64,000 nt of DNA from Segatella copri (GCF_009495355.1 NZ_VZAD01000063.1:1-64000), one strand, 5' to 3'; positions 8,400 through 18,461 are shown, counted from the stretch's first letter. Program-made: numbers and translations. The notes: generated from the letters alone by a model not told the origin.

Positions 8400-8768
8400 T
8401 TACTTCATGAACACGAAGTAGACGGCGGCAATGAGGCAGAGGAAGGCTGCAAAGTGGTTCCAGTGCAGACTTTCACCCTGGAAGAGAATGTTGGCAATGA
8501 CGGCGAAGACGATGAGGGATACGCATTCCTGTATCACCTTGAGCTGAACCAATGAGAAGGGGCCGCCGTTGTCGATAAAGCCAATACGGTTGGCGGGTAC
8601 CTGACAGCAGTACTCAAAGAAAGCGATAGACCAACTGAAAGCGATCACACCTACTAAGGGCCAGTGGCTACTGACGCCTGTTTGCTGCAGTTTGAGGTGT
8701 CCATACCATGCAATAGTCATAAAGATGTTGCTTAACACTAAGAGAAGTATTGTGTATATTCCGTTCAT
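8400..8768 (-). CDS. DMT_6 (DUF486) small membrane protein
   Basis: A protein of 122 residues with four membrane segments, near residues 3-22, 36-54, 72-94 and 103-120. The motifs FMTIAWYGHLK and FEYCCQVPANRIG are typical of DUF486, a four-helix relative of the drug/metabolite transporters. The substrate is unknown. It is the last gene of the long minus-strand run, 77 bases beyond hrpB. Confidence 0.85.
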   Translation of the reverse strand: MNGIYTILLLVLSNIFMTIAWYGHLKLQQTGVSSHWPLVGVIAFSWSIAFFEYCCQVPANRIGFIDNGGPFSLVQLKVIQECVSLIVFAVIANILFQGESLHWNHFAAFLCLIAAVYFVFMK

Positions 8769-8845
8769 TGTTTTTTTATTTGTAAAAGTACATAAATTAC
8801 TGAAAAAGCAGTCGGTTTTGGGGAGAAAAGTGAAGAAGCGGGCTT

Positions 8846-11347
8846 TTATTTTCTTTTCACTCCTCTCACAGCCTCGCTCTCTAAAGGGTTCTCGGGCCAG
8901 TAATGTTTGGGATAACGGCGCTTCAGCTCCTTGCGTACCTCAAAGTAGGTGCCTTGCCAGAAACTGGCGAGGTCTTGCGTGAGTTGTACGGGTTTGAAGC
9001 CCGGAGACAGGAGCTCCATCAGCAGGGGTTGCCTGCCGTTGTCTACCTTGGGTGTCTGAGTCATACCGAAACATTCCTGCAGTCGTACACTCAATACTGG
9101 CGCCTCGGTTCCTGGCCGATAGTCGATGCGGATGCGACTGCCCGAAGGTACTGCGATATGGGTAGGAGCCCAATGGTCTATCTCTTCCTGAAGCTCGTAG
9201 GGAACTTGTGCCCATAGTATCTCGGCAAGGTCGAGTTTCCTGAGCTCGGCTGTAGTCGTTCTCAGTTTTCCCTCTTGTTCTATATAGAAGGGAAGCCAGG
9301 CAGAGGCTGTCGTCAATAGGTGCTCGGTGGTAAGGTTGGGCACGTTCATTTCCGGGTGCCATTGCTTTACCTTTTCCACTCTCTGCTGCAGTCGTTTCAC
9401 CTTCTCGTTCCAGTCGAGCATGCTGAGTCCTTCTTTTCTGACGGCAGAGCAGATGATGTCGATGATCTGTCCTTTGTCTGCGTCGTGGATGGGTTTGCTT
9501 TCTACGACGAGCTGCCCGATTCGTCTTTCACTTTGCATACGCACTGCTCCTGCCTTGCTGTCCCACGAGATATTGGTGAACGTAGATGTGGGCAGGTCGT
9601 TGATGCTGACGGGAGCGGAGAGGAATACCTTACCCTTGGAGCCTGCTGAGTTGAGCGAAGCGATGGCAAGCCAGGAGTGCAGGGACATGGGATCGTTTCG
9701 GTCGATGAAGATGTTCTGTCCGCCCGACATTCTGAAGTTGCCGATATTGTCGACAGCCATGGCAATTCGCTCCGGATAGGCTGAGGCGATCAGGCTTCCC
9801 ACTTCCTCGGGGTCGACAGGATGGTTGTCCTCCTTCACCTTGAGCATCCTGCGATACTCCTGGGCTATCTGTGCGATGCGTGCCCATTTGCCCAAGTTCT
9901 TTCTCTCTCTTTGTGAACGCAGCATGGCGATGCGGAGTGTCATGTCTGAGTCCTCATGTTCGCTCATTGGGTCTTTCTCCTCCAGTACGGCTGCCATGTC
10001 GCATGCCAAGGCTTTCTGTGCATCTGTCCTGGAGTTGAGCATCATCTTGGCTATGCGGGGATGGCAGGGCAGGGATGCCATCTTTCTGCCAAGTAGCGTG
10101 ACACTACCGTCCTCGTTGATTGCTTGAAGTGACAGGAGTAAGTGTTTGGCATTAAATATGTTGCTATGGGAAGGAGGCGTGAGCCAGGGGAGCGACATGG
10201 GGTCGCTCTCGCCAAAGGCTGCAATGTCGAGAACCATCGGGGTGAGGTCGGCTTCTTCTATCTCGGGCTTTCTTTGTTCCTGCATCAGGTGTTCTGAGGT
10301 CTTCGACCATAGTCGGTAACAGATTCCTTCTGCCACTCTGCCTGCTCGTCCTCTTCGCTGGATGGCCATGTCTTTACTGATGCGCACAGTCTCAAGATGA
10401 CTGAGCCCTGTCCGGGCATCGTACACCAACTGACGGCAAAATCCTGAGTCTATTACGATTCTCACGCCTTCGATGGTGAGTGATGTCTCGGCAATGGGGG
10501 TGGCAAGAACGATTTTGCGCTCGCCTTGAAGGGAAGGGGCTATGGTCTTTCGTTGTCTCTCGGGCGAGAGATTGCCATAGAGTGGATACACCTGTGTCTG
10601 TGTGTCGGCAAGATTAGCGATAAGGAGTTCCTCGCATCTCTGTATGTCGGCTTGTCCGGGCAGGAAGGCAAGGATGTCGCCCTCGTGTTCGCGGTGGGCC
10701 CGCATCACGGCAGCTGCCACCTCTTTATATATAGTGTACTTGTCGGTATCGGTCTCGGCATAGAGGGTCTTCACGGGAAACATTTTTCCGGCACACTCGA
10801 TGAGCGGTGCATGAAGGGCCTGACAGATGGCAGATGTGTCGATAGTGGCCGACATGATGATGATTTTCAGGTCGGGGCGGATGATATTTTGTGCCTGCAG
10901 GGTTAGTGCCAATGCCAGGTCGGAATGGATGCTTCTTTCGTGGAACTCGTCGAAGATAATCACGTCGACACCCTCGAGGGTGGCATCATTGACGAGCATT
11001 CGGGTAAGGATGCCTTCGGTGAGAACTTCGATGCGTGTCTCGGCCGACACCTTGTTCTCAAATCGTACACGATAGCCTACCGTCTTGCCTGCTGGTTCAC
11101 CTATGAGACTTGCCATTCGTTCGGCTATCTGTCGGGCGGCGAGGCGTCTGGGTTCCAACATGAGGATTTTCCCCTTGCCGTTCATTCCTTCGAGGATGGT
11201 GAGAGGCAGCAGGGTAGACTTGCCGGCTCCTGGAGGGGCTGTGACAACAAGATTAGCCGACTCTCTCAAGGTTTGATTGATGGAGTCGGCTATGCTGAAT
11301 GCTGGCAAGTTGCTGGCCAAGGAATTGATTTTCGTATTATCTGTCAT
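8846..11347 (-). CDS. hrpB: ATP-dependent helicase HrpB
   Basis: A DExH-box helicase of 833 residues, usual length for HrpB. Walker A PPGAGKS is at about 38-44, LEPRRLAAR at 64-72, DEFH at 133-136, SAT and QRRGRAGR in the second RecA domain. The C-terminal half ends in the HrpB-specific extension with PGTEAPVLSVRLQECFG and KRYPKHYWPENP. The cellular role is poorly defined (RNA helicase family). The downstream gene is the DMT_6 protein, the upstream one a hypothetical protein 29 bases away. Confidence 0.95.
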   Translation of the reverse strand: MTDNTKINSLASNLPAFSIADSINQTLRESANLVVTAPPGAGKSTLLPLTILEGMNGKGKILMLEPRRLAARQIAERMASLIGEPAGKTVGYRVRFENKVSAETRIEVLTEGILTRMLVNDATLEGVDVIIFDEFHERSIHSDLALALTLQAQNIIRPDLKIIIMSATIDTSAICQALHAPLIECAGKMFPVKTLYAETDTDKYTIYKEVAAAVMRAHREHEGDILAFLPGQADIQRCEELLIANLADTQTQVYPLYGNLSPERQRKTIAPSLQGERKIVLATPIAETSLTIEGVRIVIDSGFCRQLVYDARTGLSHLETVRISKDMAIQRRGRAGRVAEGICYRLWSKTSEHLMQEQRKPEIEEADLTPMVLDIAAFGESDPMSLPWLTPPSHSNIFNAKHLLLSLQAINEDGSVTLLGRKMASLPCHPRIAKMMLNSRTDAQKALACDMAAVLEEKDPMSEHEDSDMTLRIAMLRSQRERKNLGKWARIAQIAQEYRRMLKVKEDNHPVDPEEVGSLIASAYPERIAMAVDNIGNFRMSGGQNIFIDRNDPMSLHSWLAIASLNSAGSKGKVFLSAPVSINDLPTSTFTNISWDSKAGAVRMQSERRIGQLVVESKPIHDADKGQIIDIICSAVRKEGLSMLDWNEKVKRLQQRVEKVKQWHPEMNVPNLTTEHLLTTASAWLPFYIEQEGKLRTTTAELRKLDLAEILWAQVPYELQEEIDHWAPTHIAVPSGSRIRIDYRPGTEAPVLSVRLQECFGMTQTPKVDNGRQPLLMELLSPGFKPVQLTQDLASFWQGTYFEVRKELKRRYPKHYWPENPLESEAVRGVKRK

Positions 11348-11376
11348 GAATGGAGTGAGTCATACAGGGTTGATGG

Positions 11377-12156
11377 TTATTTGATGTATTTCAGGATCTG
11401 TCTGCTCTTTCTGCCTTTCCTGGCAGGCAGAGGCATGAATCCCTCGGTGAGTCCTGTCTTCTCGGTCATGGCATCAAAGACGGCAGCTGCATACTTGTCA
11501 AGTTTCTGCTTGGCGAGTTCGGCCTGGATGGCATCCTCGTCGTAGTTGTCGGCATAGAGCAGGGTGTGCAGGTCGTCGATGTATTTTTGCGGAATGTTAC
11601 GGTGCGGCATCCTGCTTTTTATCTGCATGATTTGTGCGATGATAGGCTCGTCGGTCTTCGCAGCTATGGCTTCTGCCTTTCGCTTCTCGTAGTTGGTGAA
11701 GGTGATGGTGTCAGTGTCAGCGCTTTGCCAGTCTTCTGTCATGGCCGACTGTGAGGTGAGCTGGCTGTAACTGAAATATCGGATGAGCGAGATGTGGCTG
11801 TTCCACCCTAAAGCGGTGAGATATTCTTTCTCCAAGGGTGTGGTGGCGATGATGAGTTCTGCCGACTTGCACATTGTCTTCTGATAGATAAGGGTTTGCA
11901 GGCTTCTCTTCATGCCAGGATTATGGCAGTTTCTCTCCGAGATGTCGCCCAAAGGACAAACGATGTATGGGATTCCCATCTTTTTGGAACGTTGTGCCAG
12001 TCGGAATCCCTGGTATGACCATGCACCAAGAAACAATACCACGTCGGCATCCTCGATGTTGTCGGCGATGTCGAGTCTCTGCTGTAAAGTCTCTATATAG
12101 GCTTTGTACATGGCGTATTGCCTTTTTTTCTTGGTTATGAATAAATATATTTTCAT
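11377..12156 (-). CDS. Hypothetical protein, glycosyltransferase-like N-terminus
   Basis: A protein of 259 residues that I cannot assign firmly. The first 130 residues look like a Rossmann half-domain of a GT-B type enzyme: ADVVLFLGAWSYQGFRLAQRS, GIPYIVCPLGD and AELIIATTPLEKEYL are similar in style to nucleotide-sugar transferases. The second half is helical and charged, ending ARKGRKSRQILKYIK. It lies 53 bases after the family 2 glycosyltransferase gene, so a joint role in envelope sugars is plausible. Confidence 0.65.
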   Translation of the reverse strand: MKIYLFITKKKRQYAMYKAYIETLQQRLDIADNIEDADVVLFLGAWSYQGFRLAQRSKKMGIPYIVCPLGDISERNCHNPGMKRSLQTLIYQKTMCKSAELIIATTPLEKEYLTALGWNSHISLIRYFSYSQLTSQSAMTEDWQSADTDTITFTNYEKRKAEAIAAKTDEPIIAQIMQIKSRMPHRNIPQKYIDDLHTLLYADNYDEDAIQAELAKQKLDKYAAAVFDAMTEKTGLTEGFMPLPARKGRKSRQILKYIK

Positions 12157-12209
12157 CGTTGATTATTTAAGCTTTTTGTAAACAGTCTCGCTGAGTCCTT
12201 GTATTGTCC

Positions 12210-13388
12210 TCAAAGTTTGTGGCTGGTGAAGTCGTTCTTGTCGGCTCGCCAGTAACGCACTTTGTTGGCGAAGTTTCGCCAGATGATTCCGTAATCGTAG
12301 AAGGGCAACTTATACGTAGGAATGAGAGAATCGAAACGGGCGACTGCCCTGTGGGCGATGATGGTTCGAAGAACGATGAGCAGCAACAGAGCAAAACCTG
12401 CACAGCCCGTCAGTATCCAGTCTTTCATCACGACGGAGCACGCCAAAACTGCTATAGAGGCGATAAGGCTGAGGTGGGGAAAGAGATGGTCGAAGAACAT
12501 CAGGGTTCTCATAGACAGGTTGCGATTGAGTGACTTGCGCGAAGCCTGCAGGTAGAGGCTCTTGTTGTGCCAGCTCTTATCGGTAGGGGCTTCCTGCTGA
12601 AGCCATGCTGATGGTGCCAGTTCGACAGCAGTGTCGCCACACAGGGCATACTTGTTGACCAGGAAGTCATATTCGCCGCGCACATATTCCAAGTTGCCCT
12701 GATAGCCCTGCTCGCGCATGAAGTCGCTCTTGCGGAAGATGACGTTGGGCATATTGGTGCGGTAGCCGTAGGAGCGTTGTGCTCTGCGCAACAGGTAATA
12801 GGCTTTTCTGATCATGTCGAACCGACGCACACTCTTGCAACTTTCCTCTGTGCTTACGTAGCCTAATACCAGATGGTTAGGCTCCTGGCACTGACGGGTC
12901 ATGCTGGCAAGCCAGTCCTCGCTGCAGGCCATGCAGGCAGGTTCGGTGAGCAGAATCCACTCATACTTGGCAGCTTTCACACCTACGGTAATCTGCAGTT
13001 TCTTTCGGCTCATATAGCGTGAGCTCTCTGGTATGAAGGTATAATAAAGGTGTGGATTTTCTGAAGACTGACGTTTCAGAAAATCGATCGTCTCACCGTC
13101 GCTGCTCTGGCAGACAACCACTACCTGATAGTTGGCAGGATATTTCTGCTCAAGGAAAGTATGCAGGTTGCGTTCCAGCTCAGGCAGGTTGTCATGAGCT
13201 GTGATAAGTATGGTGACTGGAGGAAGTGGCTGGGTTGCGGCTGCATCTTCAGTCGTTCCCTCGGCAGACGGTTCTTCCTCTTTATTGAGACGCAATGAGC
13301 GCAGAAATGGATTGATCAGCGATCCGAGGACTGCCAATAAAACCACTGCTGCGCCAGCGATAATAGTAGTTAAACTGATTATCATCAT
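12210..13388 (-). CDS. Membrane-bound family 2 glycosyltransferase
   Basis: A protein of 392 residues (MM start; the second Met is equally possible). A membrane anchor covers residues 3-30. The GT2 core begins at VTILITAHDNLPELERNL, with VVVVCQSSDGET and WILLTEPACMACSEDW taking the place of the usual acidic motif region. Two further membrane segments lie near residues 305-350. Unusual for GT2, the canonical DxD is not obvious. The product was not identified. Confidence 0.8.
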   Translation of the reverse strand: MMIISLTTIIAGAAVVLLAVLGSLINPFLRSLRLNKEEEPSAEGTTEDAAATQPLPPVTILITAHDNLPELERNLHTFLEQKYPANYQVVVVCQSSDGETIDFLKRQSSENPHLYYTFIPESSRYMSRKKLQITVGVKAAKYEWILLTEPACMACSEDWLASMTRQCQEPNHLVLGYVSTEESCKSVRRFDMIRKAYYLLRRAQRSYGYRTNMPNVIFRKSDFMREQGYQGNLEYVRGEYDFLVNKYALCGDTAVELAPSAWLQQEAPTDKSWHNKSLYLQASRKSLNRNLSMRTLMFFDHLFPHLSLIASIAVLACSVVMKDWILTGCAGFALLLLIVLRTIIAHRAVARFDSLIPTYKLPFYDYGIIWRNFANKVRYWRADKNDFTSHKL

Positions 13389-13455
13389 TTTAGTTTTTTA
13401 ACTTCCTCGTTTGAGAAAGTTGAGTTATTTTCTTTTCTCGTATTGTTAAGGTGCC

Positions 13456-14613
13456 TTACATTTCTTCTGTGATGTAGCCTTTAGGCAACTGACGGCAGTT
13501 GTACTGACTTGCCATAATCTCGCCATAGGCTCCTGCCGAACGTAGTGCAATGAGGTCGCCACGATGGGTCTTGTTCAGGTCGATAGCCTTGGCAAAGACG
13601 TCGCTTGACTCACAGATTGGGCCTACTACATCGTAGGTTTCTACAGGCTCCTCGCTCGTGATGTTCTCTATTTTGTGATAAGCTTGGTAGAGGGCAGGGC
13701 GTATGAGGTCGGTCATGCCGGCATCTACGATGGCAAACTGCTTGGCTGTGCCTTGTTTTACATAGAGGGTTCTTGTGATGAGTGATCCCATTTGGCCTAC
13801 CACTGCACGGCCCAATTCGAAATGCACCTTCTGTCCGTCGCGCAGTTTCAGGTGCTTGGCATAGGTGTCGAAGTAAGACTTGAAGTCGGGTATGGGCACG
13901 CGGTTGGGATGCTTGTAGTCTATGCCGAGTCCGCCGCCCACATTGATGTTCTTTACTTCGATGTGGTGAGCTTCCAACTGGTTTTGCAGTTCATTGATTC
14001 TGTTGCAGAGAGCCTCGAAGTCACCCATGTCAAGTATCTGACTGCCAATGTGGAAGTGCAGGCCGAGGAACTTGATGTTCTTCATGGTTGCAGCTTCTGC
14101 AATGACACTCTCCATGTCTTGCATGGCAATACCGAATTTATTTTCTGCCAGTCCTGTGGTGATGTTGGCATGTGTGTGTGCTCCTACGTTAGGATTGATG
14201 CGAAAGCAAACCTGTGCTGTCTTGTTCTTTCTGGCAGCCAGCTCGTTGATGATTTCCAGTTCGGGAATACTCTCCACGTTGAAGCAGAAGATGCCTTTCT
14301 CCAGTCCGAGATTGATCTCCCAGTCGCTCTTGCCCACACCGGCATATACAATCTTGTTGGCAGGAAATCCTGCGTTGACAGCAGCTTGTATTTCTCCTCC
14401 GCTCACGCAGTCGGCTCCTAATCCTGCCTGGCTGATGATGCCCAGCACTTTAGGATTGGCGTTTGCTTTTACGGCATAGTGTACCTCGAAACCAGGATGT
14501 TTACCTGCTTCCTCGCAGATGGTTCTGAGGGTTTGTCTCAGCAGGGCTGTGTCGTAATAGTAGAACGGAGTCTGTGTCTCCTGAAACTTATCTATAGGAA
14601 ATGTTCCTTTCAT
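13456..14613 (-). CDS. lysA: Diaminopimelate decarboxylase
   Basis: A protein of 385 residues that makes L-lysine from meso-diaminopimelate, the last step of lysine synthesis. The fold III PLP site is at HYAVKANANP with Lys 49. Further motifs are GLHFHIGSQI, NVGGGLGIDY, and the C-terminal CESSDVFAK and AYGEIMASQYN. It lies downstream of lysC, with 140 bases containing a hairpin between them. Confidence 0.97.
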   Translation of the reverse strand: MKGTFPIDKFQETQTPFYYYDTALLRQTLRTICEEAGKHPGFEVHYAVKANANPKVLGIISQAGLGADCVSGGEIQAAVNAGFPANKIVYAGVGKSDWEINLGLEKGIFCFNVESIPELEIINELAARKNKTAQVCFRINPNVGAHTHANITTGLAENKFGIAMQDMESVIAEAATMKNIKFLGLHFHIGSQILDMGDFEALCNRINELQNQLEAHHIEVKNINVGGGLGIDYKHPNRVPIPDFKSYFDTYAKHLKLRDGQKVHFELGRAVVGQMGSLITRTLYVKQGTAKQFAIVDAGMTDLIRPALYQAYHKIENITSEEPVETYDVVGPICESSDVFAKAIDLNKTHRGDLIALRSAGAYGEIMASQYNCRQLPKGYITEEM

Positions 14614-14686
14614 TTCACTTAAATCTAAAATTAATATCTTATATAGTCAAATTAGAAAATCCAATTTATTGTAAATCAGAATATCC

Positions 14687-14749
14687 AACGAAGAGTGAGT
14701 AGGAAGCATTGCATACGAATTCTTCACTCTTCACTCTTCGTTCTTCACT
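14687..14749. repeat. Hairpin with dispersed 31-base repeat, downstream of lysC
   Basis: AACGAAGAGTGA (14687-14698) pairs with TCACTCTTCGTT (14731-14742). The part at 14719-14749 matches 16138-16168 at 29 of 31 positions. It starts five bases past the lysC stop and may act as a 3' hairpin or terminator. Confidence 0.7.
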
Positions 14750-14753
14750 TAAA

Positions 14754-16073
14754 TTACTTTTCAAACAGGTTGTCGCTCAAGTTCTGCAAAGCCTGCTTCT
14801 TGTCTCTTTCTCTGATGAGGAATGAGATGTTGTAGTTGGAACCTCCGTAAGAAATCATTCTTACAGGGATGTTCTTCATTGCCTCTGTGGCAAGTGTCTC
14901 GAAACCTACGTTGCTCCAGTCGAGGTCGCCTACCACGCAGATGATACACATATCTGTGTCGACAGTGACAGTACCATATTTCTTCAACTCGTTGACGATG
15001 TCGTTCAGGTGGGCGTCATTGTCAATACTCATGCTTACACCCACCTCAGAGGTGGCAATCATGTCGATAGGAGTCTGATAGCTCTCGAAGATCTCGAACA
15101 CCTTGCGCAGGAAACCTGTAGCCAGCAACATACGGCTGCTCTTGATCTTGATGGCGGTGATGTTGTCCTTGGCTGCCACAGCCTTGATCTTGCCACGTAC
15201 TATCACGTTGTCGATGATGGTTCCGTCGGCCTTAGGGTCGAGGGTGTTCTTCAGTCTTACTGGAATGCCGGCATACTTGGCTGGCTGTACGCAGGTAGGG
15301 TGAAGAATCTTGGCACCGAAGTAAGCCAGTTCGGCAGCCTCTTCGAAGTTGAGCTGATGTACTGCCTCTGTATGCTCTACCACTCGTGGGTCGTTGTTGT
15401 GCATGCCATCGATGTCGGTCCATATCTGGATCTCGTCGGCAGGAAGGGCTGCACCGATGAGCGATGCTGTATAGTCGCTGCCGCCTCGCTGCAGGTTGTC
15501 AACCTCGCCATAAGCATTGCGGCAGATGAAACCCTGCGTGATGTAGATCTGCTGGTCCTTGTTCTTCTCCATGATGTCGGCAAGCTTTTCCTTGATGTAC
15601 TGTGGGTCTGGCTCGGCATTCTTGTCGGTACGCATGAAGTCGAGCGCATTGAGCAGCACTGCCTTGATGCCCTGCTCCTTCAAATAGTTGACCACCATGT
15701 TGGTGCTCATGATCTCACCCTGGGCCACGATACTCTTCTCCTCGAAAGAGGTGAAAAGATCCTTGGTGAAGGAACGCAGATAATCGAATTCGCTATGAAG
15801 GAATTCGCTTGTGGTTTTCTTCATCTCCTCGGTAGAGTAGAGCTCTTCCACATGCTGCATGTATTTCTTCTCCAAGTTGTTGATTACCTCGTTGGCGCCC
15901 TCTGGATTCTTCTTGTAGAGATAGTCAGAGATTTCAACGAGTGAGTTTGTTGTACCGCTCATCGCAGAAAGTACGATGAAAGTAGGTTCACCTGATTCTG
16001 TAACCAAGGAGGCTACTCCCTTCATGCGCTCAGGTGAGCCAACCGAAGTACCTCCGAATTTCATTACCTTCAT
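14754..16073 (-). CDS. lysC: Aspartate kinase
   Basis: A monofunctional aspartokinase of 439 residues, catalysing ATP-dependent phosphorylation of aspartate at the head of the Lys/Thr/Met/DAP pathway. It opens with KVMKFGGTSVGSPE, has RGGSDYTASLIGAAL near the middle, and ends with two ACT domains (EVGVSMSIDN, CIICVVGDLD). Pairing with lysA suggests the lysine/DAP branch, while the fused aspartokinase at 41642-44077 serves threonine. Confidence 0.95.
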   Translation of the reverse strand: MKVMKFGGTSVGSPERMKGVASLVTESGEPTFIVLSAMSGTTNSLVEISDYLYKKNPEGANEVINNLEKKYMQHVEELYSTEEMKKTTSEFLHSEFDYLRSFTKDLFTSFEEKSIVAQGEIMSTNMVVNYLKEQGIKAVLLNALDFMRTDKNAEPDPQYIKEKLADIMEKNKDQQIYITQGFICRNAYGEVDNLQRGGSDYTASLIGAALPADEIQIWTDIDGMHNNDPRVVEHTEAVHQLNFEEAAELAYFGAKILHPTCVQPAKYAGIPVRLKNTLDPKADGTIIDNVIVRGKIKAVAAKDNITAIKIKSSRMLLATGFLRKVFEIFESYQTPIDMIATSEVGVSMSIDNDAHLNDIVNELKKYGTVTVDTDMCIICVVGDLDWSNVGFETLATEAMKNIPVRMISYGGSNYNISFLIRERDKKQALQNLSDNLFEK

Positions 16074-16137
16074 AGTCTTAATATTATATTAATGTTTAAT
16101 TTTATTGTTTTATTTTATTGTTTAATGAGGGTGTTGA

Positions 16138-16168
16138 ATTCTTCACTCTTCATTCTTCGTTCTTTACT
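16138..16168. repeat. Dispersed 31-base repeat, second copy
   Basis: 29 of 31 bases match 14719-14749. Both copies sit at the 3' end of a minus-strand gene (here the FtsE-like ATPase; the last base overlaps its stop region). Confidence 0.75.
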
Positions 16169-16884
16169 CAACTTTCCTCGCCGTCTTCGGTCAGGTCGAT
16201 GTGGTTGTACTCATTGGTCACATCGTGCAGACTTCCGTCTTTGCATCGATATACGATGCCTGGGAACTTGTCGAGCATGGGGATGTTGTGGGTCGACATG
16301 ACGACAGTAGTTCCCTGCTTGGTGATGTCTTTCAGCAGACTGACGATATGGCTTGCCGTTTCGGGGTCGAGGTTGCCTGTAGGCTCATCGGCAATGATGA
16401 GTTTAGGGTTGTTGAGCAGTGCCCGTGCTATGGCTATGCGCTGCTGCTCGCCACCCGACAGCTCGTGAGGCATCTTGTCTGCTTTCTCGCTCATGCCTAC
16501 CTCCTCGAGAACTTCTGCGATGCGTTCGTTGCGGGCTTTCTTGTCTTTCCAGCCTGTGGCTTTCAGTACAAATTCGAAGTTCTTGTGTACACTGCGGTCG
16601 TGCAGCAACTGGAAGTCCTGGAAGATGATGCCCAACTCCTTTCTCAGCGCAGGAATATCCTTGCGTCTGATGGTCGTGAGGTCTCTGCCTAAGATTTCTG
16701 CCTTCTCAGTCTCACCTTCTACGAGGTCGAGCTCGCAGTACAGAGTCTTGAGCAGTGAACTTTTTCCCGATCCTACCTTTCCGATGAGATAAGTGAACTC
16801 GCCCTCGTCAACATGGAAGTTCACGTCCTTGAGGATACACTTGTCGGCTTGGTAGATGCTTACGTTTTTATATTCTATCAACAT
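16168..16884 (-). CDS. ftsE: ABC ATPase, FtsE-like
   Basis: A protein of 238 residues. Walker A GKVGSGKSS is at about 35-43, the ABC signature LSGGEQQRIAIARAL follows, then Walker B KLIIADEPTGNLDPETA and the switch histidine in STHN. Layout and length match FtsE, the ATPase that with FtsX controls cell-wall hydrolysis at the septum. No ftsX is in the window, so a LolD/MacB-like role remains possible. It lies between lysC and hisIE, with its own spacing of 33 bases from hisIE. Confidence 0.82.
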   Translation of the reverse strand: MLIEYKNVSIYQADKCILKDVNFHVDEGEFTYLIGKVGSGKSSLLKTLYCELDLVEGETEKAEILGRDLTTIRRKDIPALRKELGIIFQDFQLLHDRSVHKNFEFVLKATGWKDKKARNERIAEVLEEVGMSEKADKMPHELSGGEQQRIAIARALLNNPKLIIADEPTGNLDPETASHIVSLLKDITKQGTTVVMSTHNIPMLDKFPGIVYRCKDGSLHDVTNEYNHIDLTEDGEES

Positions 16885-16917
16885 CCTAATTTTTTCTCCT
16901 TATTATATATATATGTA

Positions 16918-17571
16918 TTACTTCATTTCACCCTTGCTCTTTGCTGTACGGCGCTTCTTGTCCCATTCTGGGTCGTGGCGCATCTGCAGCTCTTTTGCCA
17001 CGTCCTCGATGCGCAGCTTTTTGCTGGTAAGCAGAACGATGAGGTGGTAGAGCAGGTCGGAGGATTCGTAAACGAGTTTCTCGTCGTTGCCGTTTGTGGC
17101 CTCGATGATGGTTTCCACTGCTTCTTCGCCTACCTTCTGTGCCATTTTGTTCACTCCTTTCTGGAACAGGCTGGTGGTATAGCTTCCCTCGGGCATTTCC
17201 TCATGACGCTTGTTGATGAAGTCCTGCAACTCTGAGAGGAAGAGGATAGGGTTCAGCGTGTTGTCCTCGCCCCAGCAGGTGTCTGTTCCCTTATGGCAGG
17301 TTGGACCCTGTGGATGTACCTTGACGAGCAGCGTGTCTTTGTCGCAGTCGTTCTGAATGCTGACAAGGTTGAGGTAGTTGCCCGATGTTTCACCTTTGGT
17401 CCACAGACAGTTGCGTGAACGGCTCCAGAAGGTGACTTTCTTTGTGGCTATGGTCTTTTCGTATGCCTCCTTGTTCATGAATCCCAACATCAGTACGTTT
17501 TTGGTTACTGCGTCCTGGATGATGGCTGGAACAAGGCCGCCCATTTTCTCGAAATCTATTTCCATTTCCAT
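16918..17571 (-). CDS. hisIE: Bifunctional phosphoribosyl-AMP cyclohydrolase / phosphoribosyl-ATP pyrophosphatase
   Basis: A protein of 217 residues with two histidine enzymes. The N-terminal HisI domain (about 1-110) has SRSRNCLWTKGETSGN, NDCDKDTLL and the zinc-binding CHKGTDTCW. The C-terminal HisE domain has EGSYTTSLF, KVGEEAVETIIEA and SSDLLYHLIVLL. It catalyses steps 2 and 3 of histidine synthesis. The start may be the first Met or the second Met two codons on. It ends the hisH-A-F-IE cluster. Confidence 0.95.
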   Translation of the reverse strand: MEMEIDFEKMGGLVPAIIQDAVTKNVLMLGFMNKEAYEKTIATKKVTFWSRSRNCLWTKGETSGNYLNLVSIQNDCDKDTLLVKVHPQGPTCHKGTDTCWGEDNTLNPILFLSELQDFINKRHEEMPEGSYTTSLFQKGVNKMAQKVGEEAVETIIEATNGNDEKLVYESSDLLYHLIVLLTSKKLRIEDVAKELQMRHDPEWDKKRRTAKSKGEMK

Positions 17572-17633
17572 ATCTATTTCTTTTTGCTTTATTTCTTAGT
17601 CTATATACTTCTGCTATGTGTTAGCTTCGTTTA

Positions 17634-18413
17634 TTATATTCTCACGTTGATACCTTCATTGCGCAGGTATTTCTTGAGGTCGGGTATGGCAATCTCTCCG
17701 AAGTGGAACACACTGGCAGCCAGTGCTGCATCGGCCTTGCCCAAGGTGAAGGCATCACGGAAATGCTGCATGTTGCCTGCTCCTCCAGATGCAATGACTG
17801 GAATGCTCAACTCGTCGGCAAGTCTTGCCAAAGCCTCATTGGCGAAACCTTGCTTCACGCCATCGTGGTCCATGCTGGTGAAGAGAATTTCGCCAGCACC
17901 ACGGTCGGCAACTTCCTTTGCCCAGTCGAAGAGTCCCAGTTCCACTCTTTCTCTTCCTCCCTTTACGTAGCAGTGCCATCCGTCGCTGTCGAGCCTGGCG
18001 TCTATGGCACATACACACACCTGAGAACCATAGTGTCCGGCTATCTTGTCGATGAGACCGGGGTTGCGTATGGCTGCACTGTTGATACTTACCTTGTCGG
18101 CTCCGGCATTGAGCAGTCGGTCAACATCTTTCAGTTCGTTGATTCCTCCTCCCACGGTGAAAGGTATGTTGATTTGCTCGGCTACTCGTGTCACCATGTC
18201 GGCAAAGGTCTTTCGCCCTTCAAAGCTGGCTGTGATGTCGAGAAACACGAGCTCGTCGGCTCCTGCATCGCTGTAGGCCTTGCCCAGTTCCACAGGGTCG
18301 CCTGCGCTGCGGAGGTTCACGAAGTTTGTGCCCTTTACGGTCTCTCCGTTCTTCACGTCAAGGCAGGGTATGATTCTCTTCGCCAAACCTTTGCTTATGT
18401 TTTGTTCAACCAT
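17634..18413 (-). CDS. hisF: Imidazole glycerol phosphate synthase, cyclase subunit
   Basis: A (beta/alpha)8 barrel of 259 residues. [11 protein letters not shown] gives the first catalytic Asp, and [10 protein letters not shown] the second. The phosphate-binding motif is VIASGGAGN near the C-terminus. It works with HisH, which supplies ammonia from glutamine, to make imidazole glycerol phosphate and AICAR. It follows hisA by 48 bases. Confidence 0.97.
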   Translation of the reverse strand: MVEQNISKGLAKRIIPCLDVKNGETVKGTNFVNLRSAGDPVELGKAYSDAGADELVFLDITASFEGRKTFADMVTRVAEQINIPFTVGGGINELKDVDRLLNAGADKVSINSAAIRNPGLIDKIAGHYGSQVCVCAIDARLDSDGWHCYVKGGRERVELGLFDWAKEVADRGAGEILFTSMDHDGVKQGFANEALARLADELSIPVIASGGAGNMQHFRDAFTLGKADAALAASVFHFGEIAIPDLKKYLRNEGINVRI

Positions 18414-18461
18414 ATCTCTTTCTTCTTTTTCATTATTGCAGAAATCTCGCTATGAGGGGAC

